64,000 bases of DNA. Source: Undaria pinnatifida (Eukaryota > Sar > Phaeophyceae > Laminariales > Alariaceae). Below, one piece after another: positions 22,866-32,715 of this stretch (position 1 is the first letter of the stretch; every line of letters begins with the position of its first letter). Below the pieces are notes generated by a model. That model was not told the DNA's origin and ran no database searches. It worked only from the letters and a program-made list of their open reading frames with translations. Location: assembly GCA_012845835.1 (NCBI GenBank), contig JABAKD010000006.1:744001-808000 (forward strand), given 5' to 3'. Both the position numbers and the translations under genes were made by a program.

Positions 22866-23120
22866 CTAGATGACTACCAGTGCGACCACACCAAAAGAAT
22901 TACTACCTGGCAGTTCAGACTGCGATAGAGCTACGGTTACTCCTACCCCGCTAACGCTCCTACCACCGCTACTGCTGCTACTGGTACTGCGGCTGGCGAG
23001 ATTGTGCTCAACTTTAGCTTTACGCGGACACAGCCTAAAAGCGACTTCGTCGACAAAATCGCCACCCAATCTCACCGCTTCACAGCACACCTTCATCGAG
23101 GATAGCAACCCACTAAGCAA
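22866..23120 (-). pseudogene. Ghost of PH exon c donor region
   Basis: On the minus strand TGCTGTGAAGCG|GTGAGATTGG near 23076 matches the PH exon c end TTTTGTGAATCG|GTGAGATTGT, and about 30 further intron bases (TTGTCGACGA, GTGTCCG) also match. The spacing is 359 bases. Upstream similarity is short. The minus frame stays open through a Ser-rich stretch, but I see no other support for coding. Confidence 0.5.
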
Positions 23121-23434
23121 CTACATTCCCGGTTCGCTTGAAACAACGGCGGTGGCGCAAGTAGAAAAAGGGGACAAGACTCTTGAAAAAATTGAAGCAA
23201 AAACAGTTAGCCACCGACCTCGCAAGTAACCCAGCAAGGGAGACCGACCAACCCAAACGAGTGAATAGCCTAGTCTATACGACGGAGTAGTCTTATCCTA
23301 TGTTAAGAACACCGAATTAAGCCTTATCGAAGTGCTGCAAGTGCTATACCAGGTATACCATAATGGATGCAATCATGAAAAAGTCGAACGGACACCCAAC
23401 CTAATCAATAATCTCGTCGACAAGACAATCTCAC

Positions 23435-23521
23435 CGATTCACAAAACGCCTCCCCAGACGAAAGCAACTCCTGGCCAAGTATTATAGCCTCCCTTATCGC
23501 CTTCATCCACATATCTCGCTC
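23435..23521 (-). CDS. PH exon c: C-terminal helix
   Basis: 87 bases, 29 codons, phase 0/0. The acceptor is GCCCGTCAG|GAG and the donor is GAATCG|GTGAGA. It encodes ERDMWMKAIREAIILGQELL then SSGEAFCES. The Trp and the amphipathic spacing are the PH C-terminal helix signature. A degenerate copy of its donor end lies near 23076. Confidence 0.82.
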
Positions 23522-26032
23522 CTGACGGGCGAGGAAAAGAGATAAAGAGGGACAGGGAGGCGGCGGAGTCCAGAGACAGAGACAGAGACAGGTAGGGGCA
23601 AACAGACGGTGAGCGGACGGGGGACGGGGTAGATGAAAAAATGTTGTAGTGTCGCTAGGAACTCCCGCCGGTGGATATTTGTAACCCAACCCAAACCCAG
23701 CCCACTCCTTCTGGTGCATACTGCCGTGCTGTTGTACTGATGCAGCTGTCTCAGTAGTAAAAAAGATCCAACAGTTTTGGTTTTCCTCATTTTTCGGACA
23801 TTCCGGGGTGTAAGGCGCCAATCGGAAAAAAAATGCGAGATAGTCGGGGAGGGGGGGAGAGAGAGGTATAGGGAGAGACAGGGAGGGACGGTGAGAGAAC
23901 AGGGTAGATGGGCAGAGAGCGAGGAGAGGGCGGGGGGGAAGGCAGAGAGAGGGGAACAGAAAAGGTGAGAGGAAAGAGGAACAAAACATATGCAGGAACA
24001 GGTCGACGAACACACAACAAGTCGGAAAGCCGAGGCAAGTGGTCCGCTGTCAGCACTCCGCGCCATGGGGGATTCGAAGCGAGAGACAACCTCTACGAAC
24101 AACCGCCCTCAATGCGAACTAAACGCTAGACCAAATCCACAAAGTCGATGCAACCACCACACGCGAGAACGGTGTGGATACGCCCACTGGCACAACACCG
24201 CTCCCATTCCACCCCTCACCTCCTCGGTCGTCACTGCCAATAGCCCCCACCCTTCCACCGCCACCCATAATCCGATCCCTGCCCCTATGTCCACCCCCCA
24301 TACCGCCCTCGCTCCCACCCCCATCCCCACAGTCCGTGCCCCCACCCACAGACTTGCCTCCTTCCCCCCCTCGACCCATCCTCCACCCCGAACCCCCCAA
24401 CCCGACCCTCCCGAAAACAGGCAATCACCACTGCGTACGCGACGTTTAAATCACGACTACGGGAACTTTTCCAATCCATCTCCGGGTTTCGGGCTTTGCG
24501 TTTCCAGTACCCCCCTTCCCCACCCCCGCACCGATCCCCACCACGCACCTTCTCCGAAGTCGCTGCCAAAGTCCACGTCTGCTGCCGCGTCGATCTCCCA
24601 TCATCCATACCAGGGGTCGCTGAATTTCCCGAAAGAGTACGCAAGAAGGCCGGCCGCGCATCGCCCACCCCCCCACCCCCCCCCGCCTCCGCCGGCTTAT
24701 TGTTGGTCTCGCTAGGGGGAGTTGTTCCCTTAGCGGGGGTGGCGGTGGTGGTGGTGTTGGTAATGGTGGCGGGTGTGCGTGGTGACCCCCGGTCTTCCGC
24801 GACTGTGATGCGAAAGGCGTGTCTCTGGCGGGGACAAATGGTATCGTCCCCTCTTTCGGCGGCCTCTTCGAAGGTTTCCACGAAAGCTGACTGGAGATTA
24901 AGCTCCACGTGGTCCGTCTGGGATGAGATGGGTTCGTTAAAGGGGAGTAGTGTACACGCAAGTCAGTCGGTGAGTGGATTTTACATACAAAAAAGCCACA
25001 CAAAAATACATCACGGCCACCACCACCGCCACAACGGCGACCATCACCGCCACCACCAATGTCACCACCAACACCAATACCAACACTGATACCAACACCA
25101 GCACAACCCTGCCCCTCTACCACGACCACTATCACCACCGCCAACCCAAACCATACAACACCGCCAACACCAACACCGACACCACCAACACCGCCAACGC
25201 CAACACCAATACCAACACCACTACGAACGACATCAACGTCAACACCAACACCAACACCCACCAACACCAACACCCACCAACACCAACACATGCACCTAAC
25301 ACCCACACAACCACCAACGCCAACACCAACACCAACACCAATCAAAACTACCCGGTACACCGCAACCACCACCACCACCACCACCACCGCCATCACCACG
25401 AACATCACCACCACTAACACCACCAACAACAACCCCAAAGTCAACACCAGCATCCCCAACATCAACACTACCCATACCAACACCAACACCAATACCAAAA
25501 CCAGTACCATCACAACCGCCCGCTCCATGAACACAGCACCATCGCCAAAAACAAAACTAACACCAGAACCAAAACCCCAGCCAACCCCAACCCTCCCCCC
25601 TCCCAACACCACCACCGCTGCTGACGCCACCGCCGCCACCACCACCACCTCCACCACCAACAATGACACCAATGCCACTACCACCAACACCCCACCCCCC
25701 ATCCCCCACACACCTACACCGCCACCACCAACAACCCCCTACCTCCACCCCTTCCATCCCTCATCCCCCACCCCTCCCCCCACGCAACCATCACAACACC
25801 ATCGCCTAAAAAAAAAGCCTCCATTAACTCAACATTTACCTGCTTGAAATTGACCGAGGTGAGATTCAGCGAGTGCTTTTTGTAGCGCAAAAAGTGCCCC
25901 GACAAATAAAAAAACCGCTCAGACCATTCCGCGCCCAAAACCCCACCCGCCGCTGGCCCCACGCCCGCCCCCCCCGCCTGCCCCCCCACCCCCCCCGCTC
26001 CACCGCCTCCGACCCCGCATTGTCCCGCCTTC
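23435..26032 (-). CDS. PH-domain protein, three exons (partial gene)
   Basis: Exons 26032-25840, 24917-24549 and 23521-23435 (complement) join in phase 0 at both junctions. The joined product carries a complete PH-domain pattern: EWSERFFYLSGHFLRYKKHS (strands 1-2), then TDHVELNLQSAFVETFEE, RQRHAFRITV, TWTLAATSEK, and across the last junction ERDMWMKAIREAI (C-terminal helix with the invariant Trp). PH domains usually span about 100 residues. Here about 70 low-complexity residues (Thr/Pro and Gly runs) are inserted between the FRITV and WTLAA strands. PH domains typically bind phosphoinositides or proteins at membranes; ligand unknown. The preceding exon (26539-26785) ends in phase 1, which does not fit the best acceptor of the first PH exon (phase 2), so an alternative acceptor or a missing exon is needed. 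Confidence 0.85.
23635..23765 (+). repeat. Repeat C copy 1
   Basis: GTAGTGTCGCTAGGAACTC, CGCCGGTGGATATTTG, ACCCAACCC and TTGTACTGATGCAGCTGTCT match 55510-55675 block for block. Inside the intron between PH exons b and c. Confidence 0.65.
24549..24917 (-). CDS. PH exon b: middle strands with long loop insertion
   Basis: 369 bases, 123 codons, phase 0/0. The acceptor is CATCCCAG|ACG and the donor is GAGAAG|GTGCGT. The exon starts TDHVELNLQSAFVETFEEAA and contains RHAFRITVAEDRGS. It then runs through Thr-rich and poly-Gly stretches (NTTTTATPAKGTTPP, AEAGGGGGVGDA) to TRQQTWTLAATSEK. Confidence 0.83.
24990..25740. repeat. ACC/AAC-rich tract
   Basis: CACCACCAACACCAAC-type sequence filling the intron between PH exons a and b. 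The 421-residue minus frame and 262-residue plus frame across it are artefacts. Confidence 0.85.
25840..26032 (-). CDS. PH exon a: strands 1-2
   Basis: The acceptor is TTATGCTCAG|GAAG and the donor is AAGCAG|GTAAAT. A Gly-rich lead is followed by VLGAEWSERFFYLSGHFLRY and KKHSLNLTSVNFKQ. An alternative AG about ten codons further in would restore phase with the upstream exon, but it has a poor pyrimidine tract. Confidence 0.8.
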
Positions 26033-26119
26033 CTGAGCATAAGCAGGTACCCTTATGATAGTTCACGATCATGAGGGTGTGCGGGGGGGGGGCAGGGAGA
26101 GAGCGACACACACAGCAAC

Positions 26120-26400
26120 CGTTCAGAATCACCCTCGGGGTTTTTCTGACGGTCGGATGCTCTGACTGCGTTCGAGAAAAGCCTGGTGCCGCCTCGACCA
26201 CAGCCTACACCGCGAAAACGCCGAAAATGGCAGTATTTTAGATTTCATCACCTGCGCAGCGACAAATCCGCAGGCGCGTGCACACAAAAAAACAAAATAG
26301 TTCCCGCTTCCAAGCGCGTATCGTTTAGGACATGCTTCGAACTTTCTGATGGTCGGTTGCCCGCTTCCCACCGCGCACCATTCAGGAATACTTTTCAAAA
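26120..26400 (-). pseudogene. Two ghost copies of the 3' end of the 26539-26785 exon
   Basis: On the minus strand the exon end ACCGACCATCAGAAAAG recurs as ACCGACCATCAGAAAG (edge near 26343) and as TCCGACCGTCAGAAAAA (edge near 26142). The first copy is also preceded by a matching GGGAAGCG. Spacings are about 197 and 201 bases. The donor GTGAGA is lost in both. Confidence 0.6.
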
Positions 26401-26404
26401 GGAA

Positions 26405-26520
26405 CGTTTAACATTAGCCGTCGACGCAAAGTCAACTAGCTAATTGAGGGTTATTATCGTTTTCGAATCGCAAGCAAAAAAAACGCCATCATATCTTGGG
26501 AGTGGGTAGGGTTACTTGGA
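26405..26520 (+). repeat. Repeat K copy 1
   Basis: AGCCGTCGACGCAAAGTCAA, CTAGCTAATTGAGGGTTATT and AACGCCATCATATCTTGG match 32612-32715. Confidence 0.65.
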
Positions 26521-26538
26521 AGTGCGTATATCTCTCAC

Positions 26539-26785
26539 CTTTTCTGATGGTCGGTTGAGGCTCGCTTCCCAGCGCCACGCCCACATCTGAGTTCGCCGCG
26601 CTCCTGTCCCCAGTCCCGACCCCCCCGTTGACTATGCCTCCGACCCCGGATGTGAAACCCCTGATCGCCGCGTTGGCCGTCGACGAAAATCCTGAGAAAC
26701 TTCCTGCAACGTTCCCGATAGCGTGGTGGCGATGAGACGCATCACCCTTGGCACCAGGAACGGGGGACGACGAGGAGTCGGTCCG
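26539..26785 (-). CDS. Exon upstream of the PH exons, Gly/Ser-rich
   Basis: 247 bases, 82 codons plus one base. The acceptor is ATGCCTCCAG|CGG (phase 0) and the donor is AGAAAAG|GTGAGA (phase 1). It encodes TDSSSSPVPGAKGDASHRHH, AIGNVAGSFSGFSSTANAAI, RGFTSGVGGIVNGGVGTGD and ends SEPQPTIRK. The small-residue, weakly amphipathic repeat pattern is not one I recognise. The 3' end of this exon is repeated twice downstream (near 26343 and 26142). Confidence 0.65.
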
Positions 26786-26884
26786 CTGGAGGCATTGTAG
26801 ATACGGGGAGGCGGGAGGGGGGGGGGGGGGGTTGGTGATGAGTCGTGTTGTTTTTTTATCTTAAACCATAGCTCTGATAGGCAG

Positions 26885-26980
26885 TTATATGGGGAGGGGG
26901 GGGTGGAGGGGCTACTACTTTGGTGCTTGTCTTAGGTGTGGCCATTGAACGCGCATCCCTTTCGACACGGAGCTAACGTC
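26885..26980 (-). mobile_element. Short LINE 3' fragment
   Basis: A G-rich run, then CTACTACTTTGGTGCTTGTC and CATCCCTTTCGACACGGAGC, is a diverged version of the LINE 3' terminus. Confidence 0.5.
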
Positions 26981-27454
26981 AGGAGGGGGGGCAGTATTGG
27001 TGTTGACGTTGGGGGTTGCTGTTCTTACATTAACTCAACGCGGTATATAGTAGGCGTTGATCCTTACGGGTTAGGTGGGGGGAGTGTTGGCGCTGATGGT
27101 GTTGGTGGGTGTTGCTCTCACAAAAACTCACCGCCATAGTCGGCATTGGTGTATACGGGGACGGGGGGGGGGTAGTGTTGGTGTTGGTGTTGGATGTTCT
27201 CGCATTAACGAATCGCCACAGTAGGCACTTGTATAGGGGGAACGGGGGAGAGGGGGAGGGGGGGTGGTTTAGGTGCTGGTGTTGGTGATGGAGGGTGTTG
27301 TTATCACGTGGCCCAATCGCTGAAATACGCATTGGTGGATGTGGGCAGGGACGGGGAGGTGGGGCGTGGTGTTGGCGTTGGCCTTGGTGTTGGTGACGGG
27401 GAGCATTCTCATATTAGATCAAATCCATAGTAGGCGTTTTGCGGACACAATAAT

Positions 27455-27835
27455 AGGGGCGGCCGTAGTCGTATGAGCGTAGGCCCTCGCATTCCTACCA
27501 TGCCGGGACGGGGCAGATCGGTTTTTGACCAACCAGGCAGACATTGCTTGCACCAAATGCGAAGGGCCGTGAGGTGTTCGGCAAATTGCATGAAGGGTAA
27601 ACTGCATCCTTCCAAGAACCGCTCGTAAGACGGACTTCGGCACCTTGTGCCTTTTCTTGCTTATGGATGACAGCGCCAATAAGTTACTTTGTTTCTGGTG
27701 TGCCCACTCCAGAGACAGCAATGGGTACTACTACGTAACCGCCTCGTGGGTGCCATGCCATACTCACACTACGTGATGCGATAATTCCCCTTGTGCGGAG
27801 TTAGGGTTCTCCACCCCGCACAATATGATCTACAT
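27455..27835 (-). mobile_element. Repeat B copy 3, longest open frame
   Basis: The open frame includes VPKSVLRAVLGRMQFTLHAI, CRTPHGPSHLVQAMSAWLVK and NRSAPSRHGRNARAYAHTT. The pattern LR..LGR.QF......P...L....AWL is reminiscent of the connection region after the reverse transcriptase of DIRS/Ngaro-type elements; this is an inference from spacing only. It lies inside a minisatellite array. Confidence 0.6.
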
Positions 27836-28009
27836 AACTCGATAAAACCATCATGGTGACGGCCAAAATAAATAAAAAACGGTACCCTGGTTGTCTAGAT
27901 CACGCAGTGATCGACATGTTTTACAGCGTCGTTGCCAACGAATGCCAACCCCAATATACGTATATCGTTTTACAGCGTCGGTGCCAACCGAGGCCAACCA
28001 TTATATATG

Positions 28010-28105
28010 ATCGGAGTTTCACACACAGCTTGCAAAGATGAGTTTAGACAAAATATTGGATCTCATAGCTGGAGTGTATTTTAATTTTTATAATATATAG
28101 GGGGC
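28010..28105 (+). repeat. Repeat D copy
   Basis: CACACAGCTTGCAAAGATGA and GGATCTCATAGCTGGAGTG. Lies next to repeat B copy 3 inside the minisatellite array. Confidence 0.6.
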
Positions 28106-28589
28106 AAGAATGGGGGGGGGGGTATCATAGGGGTAGGTGGTGATAGAGGGGGGTGCAGTGACATGAATTAACATCACCATAGAAGGCATTGGTGCATACG
28201 GAGGGGGGCGGTAGTGCTAGTGTTAGTGTTGGTGGCGGGCGATGTAGTTCTCACATTTTACTCGTCGCCGCAACAGGCATCGGGACGTACGGGTGGGGTG
28301 GCGGAGGAAGTGCTGGCGTGGTGTTGGTGTTGAGGGAGTTATTCTCATATTACCTCATCGGCAAAATAAGCACCAGCGCATATGCGGCGGGGGGTGTTGG
28401 TGTTGGTGTTGGTGTTGCTGTTTATGTTAGTTTAATTAATTATCCTCCGGGGAAAGAGTTATTACGAAGATTATCCCCATGAGAACTGACCCTCAACTTT
28501 GGGGACGAAACTAATACAGCACATAGCAATAATGAGTTCAGAATTCCCGCTGCTTGTCGATTTCCATGAACTCGCACACCTCCAACAGA

Positions 28590-28870
28590 TGATGAACATC
28601 ATATAGGTCATATAGATCATATATGTCATCTGCATCATTTAGATCATGAAGATCATTTAGGTCATCTGCATCACATAGATCACATAGATCATATAAATAA
28701 TCTATCGGTCGTTATAATATGTTGTGCAGGATATGGGTAGTTCAGATCTAACCCAGGAAACTTGGGCTAGGTTATACGAATCATGCGGGTTCCACCAGGA
28801 AACATGATCTATCGGCCATGCAGATCACATAGATCATTAGCATGGGAGCTGATCTGCCCAACGTTTGCAA
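28590..28870 (+). repeat. Repeat G copy (GATCATAT array plus shared body)
   Basis: An array of AGATCATAT/AGATCACAT units is followed by AATATGTTGTGCAGGATATG, GATCTAACCCAGGAAACTTG and GGAGCTGATCTGCCCAACGT. The body recurs at 45.7, 54.5, 55.2 and 62.2 kb. Confidence 0.65.
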
Positions 28871-29149
28871 AACAAAAAGTTGGGACGCACGTACCGAAAA
28901 AAAACAATGAGCGTTGCAGTTTTAACTCTCCCTGTAATCTTCCATAGTTCGATAGTTCATGCTAAATGCTTATCGTACAAAGCAGTTATATCTGTATTCC
29001 AGTCCACCTTCAAAAGTATCTTATCTTCTGACGCAGCAGCCTGCGTTGATTCATGTGATTGATGCTGTAATCCTCATTGCTATCAGGTATTGCACGCTGT
29101 GTAGCATTGATATTCACCAGGTTCATTCGCAACATTTGATAAAAGTATT

Positions 29150-29250
29150 GTAAAATAGCGTCAGCTGTGAGTTTCACAAATTTAGGGTCGATACTCACCT
29201 TTGCAAGCTGGGTACGAGTAATACATCGGTCGTCCGTTTTCACCAAGTTG
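29150..29250 (-). repeat. Repeat D copy
   Basis: AGCGTCAGCTGTGAGTTTCA, GGGTCGATACTCACCTTTGC and AAGCTGGGTACGAG read on the plus strand; reverse of the consensus. Confidence 0.6.
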
Positions 29251-29464
29251 TCATGAATGAAAGCCTCATACATACCTGGTACAAAAAGACATTTTCATCA
29301 TCACGTTTAATCTCCAGCATAACTCGTAAGAGGCTTTACCCTCAGCCACCACCTGGACAGATCGTGGTCATGGTCGTGGTCACAAGTGTCTTCCCTCCCC
29401 CCCCCCCCCGATACGCGCCTTCATTTTATCCCGCATAAAGTTCATTCAGCATTCCCACTTTTGG

Positions 29465-29650
29465 GGTTTAATAAGCTCGCCGATTCTAATCGAAGTTTGC
29501 TAACTGTCGCTCGCGCGCTTTCCGCTCGTCAATTTGTACGCAAGAACAAAAAAAGTCCCTACGCGAGCACGAGCATGCACGCGGTGAGGCTTGAACCCAC
29601 AGCCGTGCCATCAACAGGGGCGAGACTCGCCCATTTCCCTCCATCGGGGA
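29465..29650 (-). mobile_element. Second tRNA-like SINE family, copy 2
   Basis: On the minus strand, GTGGGTTCAAGCCTCACC (B box) is followed by GCGTGCATGCTCGTG, TTTTTTTGTTCTTGCGTAC, AAATTGACGAGCGGAAAGCG and CGCGAGCGACAGTTAGCAA. These are the same blocks in the same order as at 56.4 kb. Confidence 0.65.
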
Positions 29651-29944
29651 CGCCGACATATATACGCGCGTGTCGTAACTCTGTTGTGTTGGAGCCCGAC
29701 CTCGAACGTATCGTCCCCTACCGCAGTAGCGCCTCCGTCGCTTTTCGTGGCTGCTGTTGCAATCGTCATTTTTTATCAGATCGCTCATTGCTACTCGCGC
29801 GTATCGTACAAAATCGTTGTACTTGCATCGGAGTCCGACTACAAACAGTACCATCTTCTGTCACTACAATCGCCACGTCAGCCCTTTGCATTGGAGTTTC
29901 AACCTCAAAAAGTGCCCCCCGCCAAATCCAGTAGCCTGTGTCAA

Positions 29945-30195
29945 TTCTAGGGTTGATCATGGGTCGGATCCCTTCTCGGCATGGTGTACCAGTTGGATCG
30001 GGTCAGGGTGACCCGGCCCGACTCCGGCATGGTGAACGAGTCGGATCCGGTCAAGGTGACCCGGCCCGACCTGTGATACCTGAAAACCACCCGACCCGAC
30101 CCGACCCGACCCGACTCGACCCGTGAGATTCTGCAAGCCCCCTGACCCGACCCGCGGGCCGGGTTATGACCCGCGAAACGCCGTGGTTGAGTGTT
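29945..30195. mobile_element. hAT-like remnant
   Basis: GATCATGGGTCGGATC, GACCC arrays and ATGACCCGCGAAACGCC at the right end match the inner parts of the terminal repeats. Two internal GGGTGACCCGGCCCGAC blocks are tandem copies. Confidence 0.5.
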
Positions 30196-30394
30196 GTGGC
30201 CGTTTCTAAGGAGGCATGACACAGCAGGAGTGCAGCAAGTTGGTCCTGAGGCTCCTCATTCCAAGACTTTATTCTTATTAATAGCCCAAAACCTTACATG
30301 TTTGTGGAAAAAAAATGTGTAACCCGATCAACAATCCCATGCCCCCCCCCCCCCCCCCAAAAAAAAAGCCAAAAACAAAAACGATATTCCGACG

Positions 30395-30530
30395 ATTTTG
30401 GGTTGTTAACCCCTCTAGAGTCCCCAAACCCCTCCCTATACTAATTCCAAGTAATTTCGTCCCCCAAAAGGCTTTCCAGTAGTGCAGGCGTTAAGGAGCC
30501 CCGCCATTCAGAAAAACGTTTAGCGAAAAA
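30395..30530 (-). repeat. Repeat F copy
   Basis: GTTGTTAACCCCTCTAGAGT, CCCCTCCCTATACTAATTCC, TTTCCAGTAGTGCAGGCGTT. A C run precedes it at 30342-30358. Confidence 0.55.
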
Positions 30531-31159
30531 AAATGTACACCTGTTGTAGCACGCGTCTCAAAATGCTCCACGCATGATGTACAACTCTTAGCCATGGAGA
30601 CCCGAGATCCAAAGCATCCTCTCCTTACGCAGCAGCCTGCATTGCTTCTTTGTCCGAAGTCGCCATCGTTAGCACTCTTACATAAATTATATGTAGCTCA
30701 TGCTACACGGCGTGCCGTACACACTCTTAACCATCGAGTTCGGCATTGAAGAAGTCATCAACCTAACGCAGAAGCCTTGCTTCTTGCGGCTGGCGCTGCA
30801 ATCGACATCTTTGCAAGACGGCAACCATTTTCTGTGAAGCCCGACTTCAAAAATATCGCCCCAAATGCAACTGCCTGCGTTGTGTCTTGTGGCTGTTCCG
30901 CAATCGTTATTGTATTAGGGAATCCACGCTAAACGTGGGTTGAGTATACAATCCTTAGCCAAGGAGTCCAATCTCAAAAGTTTCGTTCCCGAACGCAGCA
31001 GCATGCATGTATTGCTGTTTGTGGCTGCTAATGAAACCATCCTTTCCTAGGATAGTTCACGCGTTTAGTACAATTCTTACCCATAGACTCCGACTGCAGT
31101 ATCATCTCCGTACGCAACAGCCTGTGTTGCGTCTTGTGGCTGTTCCGCAACCGTAAGTT

Positions 31160-31330
31160 TGTAAAACTATTTCAAATACGTCAGCTTTGAGTTCGATCGA
31201 ATTAATGGCCGATACTCATCTTTGCAAGCTGCGTCATACTTCGCCCGCGCGTGTTTACAGCTGTAGAAACACATTACTGGTATAATATAGTGAAGCACAT
31301 GACTTCCCTGAATGCTGCCAGGGTCAACAT
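31160..31330 (-). repeat. Repeat D copy, long form
   Basis: TACGTCAGCTTTGAGTTCGA, GGCCGATACTCATCTTTGC, AAGCTGCGTCATACTTCG and, further right, GCCAGGGTCAACATC. Confidence 0.6.
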
Positions 31331-32074
31331 CAACATCACACTTTTAACAACGGCGATTTAGGTCCGTAATCGTTCTGCGCATTGATAATCGTTCTGCGCA
31401 TTGATATGATAACATATAATTTCTGAGATATCCTGCCATGGAGGCCGACTTCAACGTAGCATCCCTACGCAGCAGCCGGTGTTGCTTCTTGCGGGCACTG
31501 CTCCAATACGAGTAGTCACTTCCTTGCCATAATTGACGCTACACGACTGTTGTCCAACCACATTAGTCACTTCCTTGACATGACATTGACGCCTCATGCG
31601 TGTTGCACGGCTTCTGTCCTTAGGAGTCCGAAACTGAAAGCACCATCCCCGAACGCAGCGCCTGTGTTGCTTCTTGCGGCTTGCGGCTGCTGCAAACGCC
31701 ACGTCCTTTCGTCCTACGTCTCTCAGGCCTCAAACATATACAGCAGTATGGGCCCGCCAACTTAGAGTGAGCGAGTGAACCTCAGATTCTTATTTAAAAA
31801 ATGAAAAGAAAACACTTCATTCGTATTGTGACACCACCGACGAACAACCTTGAGCATAGGCTATTATATGCTGGTAATATTTAGTGTAGCGCTTGCCGCT
31901 GACCATGGTTTCTTAGTCCAATTTTCTAAGCGTCCGTCGAAAAGTAAGCATCATTTTCATATTCTTATTGGGCACTTTCTTATTCGCGGGCCTGTACTGC
32001 TGTAGTACCAGGTACCTGGCATCAATCATGAGGTCATTTACACGCCGTAGCGCGCGCGATCGGAACACCACAGA

Positions 32075-32240
32075 GACACTTTACAAAGATGAGCTTCGAC
32101 GAAAATCTCCGTCATCACAGCTGAGACATGAGCGTGAGATGAAAAAAAAGCGCGGCCGGACTATCACGCAGCTTTTTTTGCTAAGATGGGAGTATCGACC
32201 ACCAATCTTTAAATAAATCGAACTTCATCACAGCACGTTA
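32075..32240 (+). repeat. Two partial repeat D copies
   Basis: ACTTTACAAAGATGAGCTTC then CGTCATCACAGCTGAGAC. A second run has TATCACGCAGCTTTTTTTGC, GGGAGTATCGACCACCAATC and ATCGAACTTCATCACAGC. Confidence 0.5.
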
Positions 32241-32514
32241 CGTGTTTGAAATATATAACAGGTACCTGGTATATAAAACGGTGGTTTTGGAATGATCTCT
32301 CCAAAATCTTTCGGGTCCAACTCCTAAAATGATCCTATTCTAACTCCAAGTATTTTGCCTCCATGTCGGGAGTGCGGTGCTAAACGCGCTAAACTGCTAA
32401 AAGGCTTAACATAGACGCATCGCTCGGCGCTTACTTCCATTCTCCTCGTTGCCGACAGAGCCAGCTTCGAACCAGCTTCGAATGTCGTCATAGGGGTGTG
32501 TTGTCTTGCGTGTT

Positions 32515-32580
32515 ACCAGTGTACTGGTACGGTACAGTATACTGGTACGGCACAGTATACTGGTACGGTACCTGCTGCCT
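32515..32580. repeat. 18-base TACTGGTACGGTACAGTA repeats
   Basis: About three and a half units. Regions 31745-32515 and 32715-34389 otherwise hold repeat D pieces and no supported gene. Confidence 0.7.
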
Positions 32581-32604
32581 ATCAGGTATTATGCAACAAG
32601 GTAA

Positions 32605-32715
32605 GAATCAGCCGTCGACGCATAGTAAACTAGCTAACTGAGGGCTAATTTTCAGATAGCTGGCAACCAAAAACGCCATCACATCTTGGTCATGGGTACG
32701 GTTACTTGGTATCAT
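32605..32715 (+). repeat. Repeat K copy 2
   Basis: AGCCGTCGACGCATAGTAAA, CTAGCTAACTGAGGGCTAAT and AACGCCATCACATCTTGG. Confidence 0.65.

Larger units (their letters stand above)
26970..28500 (+). repeat. Minisatellite of about 90-base units interrupted by insertions
   Basis: Units contain GTAGGCATTGGTGTATACGG, a G run, TAGTGTTGGTGTTGGTGTTG and TCTCACATTAACTCATCGCC. Units lie at 26975-27450 and again at 28125-28490. Repeat B copy 3 and a repeat D copy occupy the middle. Confidence 0.75.
28900..31745. repeat. Degenerate satellite of about 120-base units
   Basis: The core ACGCAGCAGCCTG(C/T)(A/G)TTGC with TCTTGTGGCTG and CTTAGCCATGGAGTCCGA recurs near 29036, 29724, 30636, 30762, 30868, 30998, 31118, 31470 and 31658. 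Typical spacings are 106-130 bases. SINE, hAT-like, repeat D and repeat F insertions interrupt it. No gene. Confidence 0.65.

Noticed and set aside
24446-25847. 421-residue minus frame and 262-residue plus frame
   Set aside because: Val/Leu/Gly and Thr/Asn/Pro repeats arise from the ACC/AAC microsatellite in an intron; only the PH exon b part is coding, in another frame.
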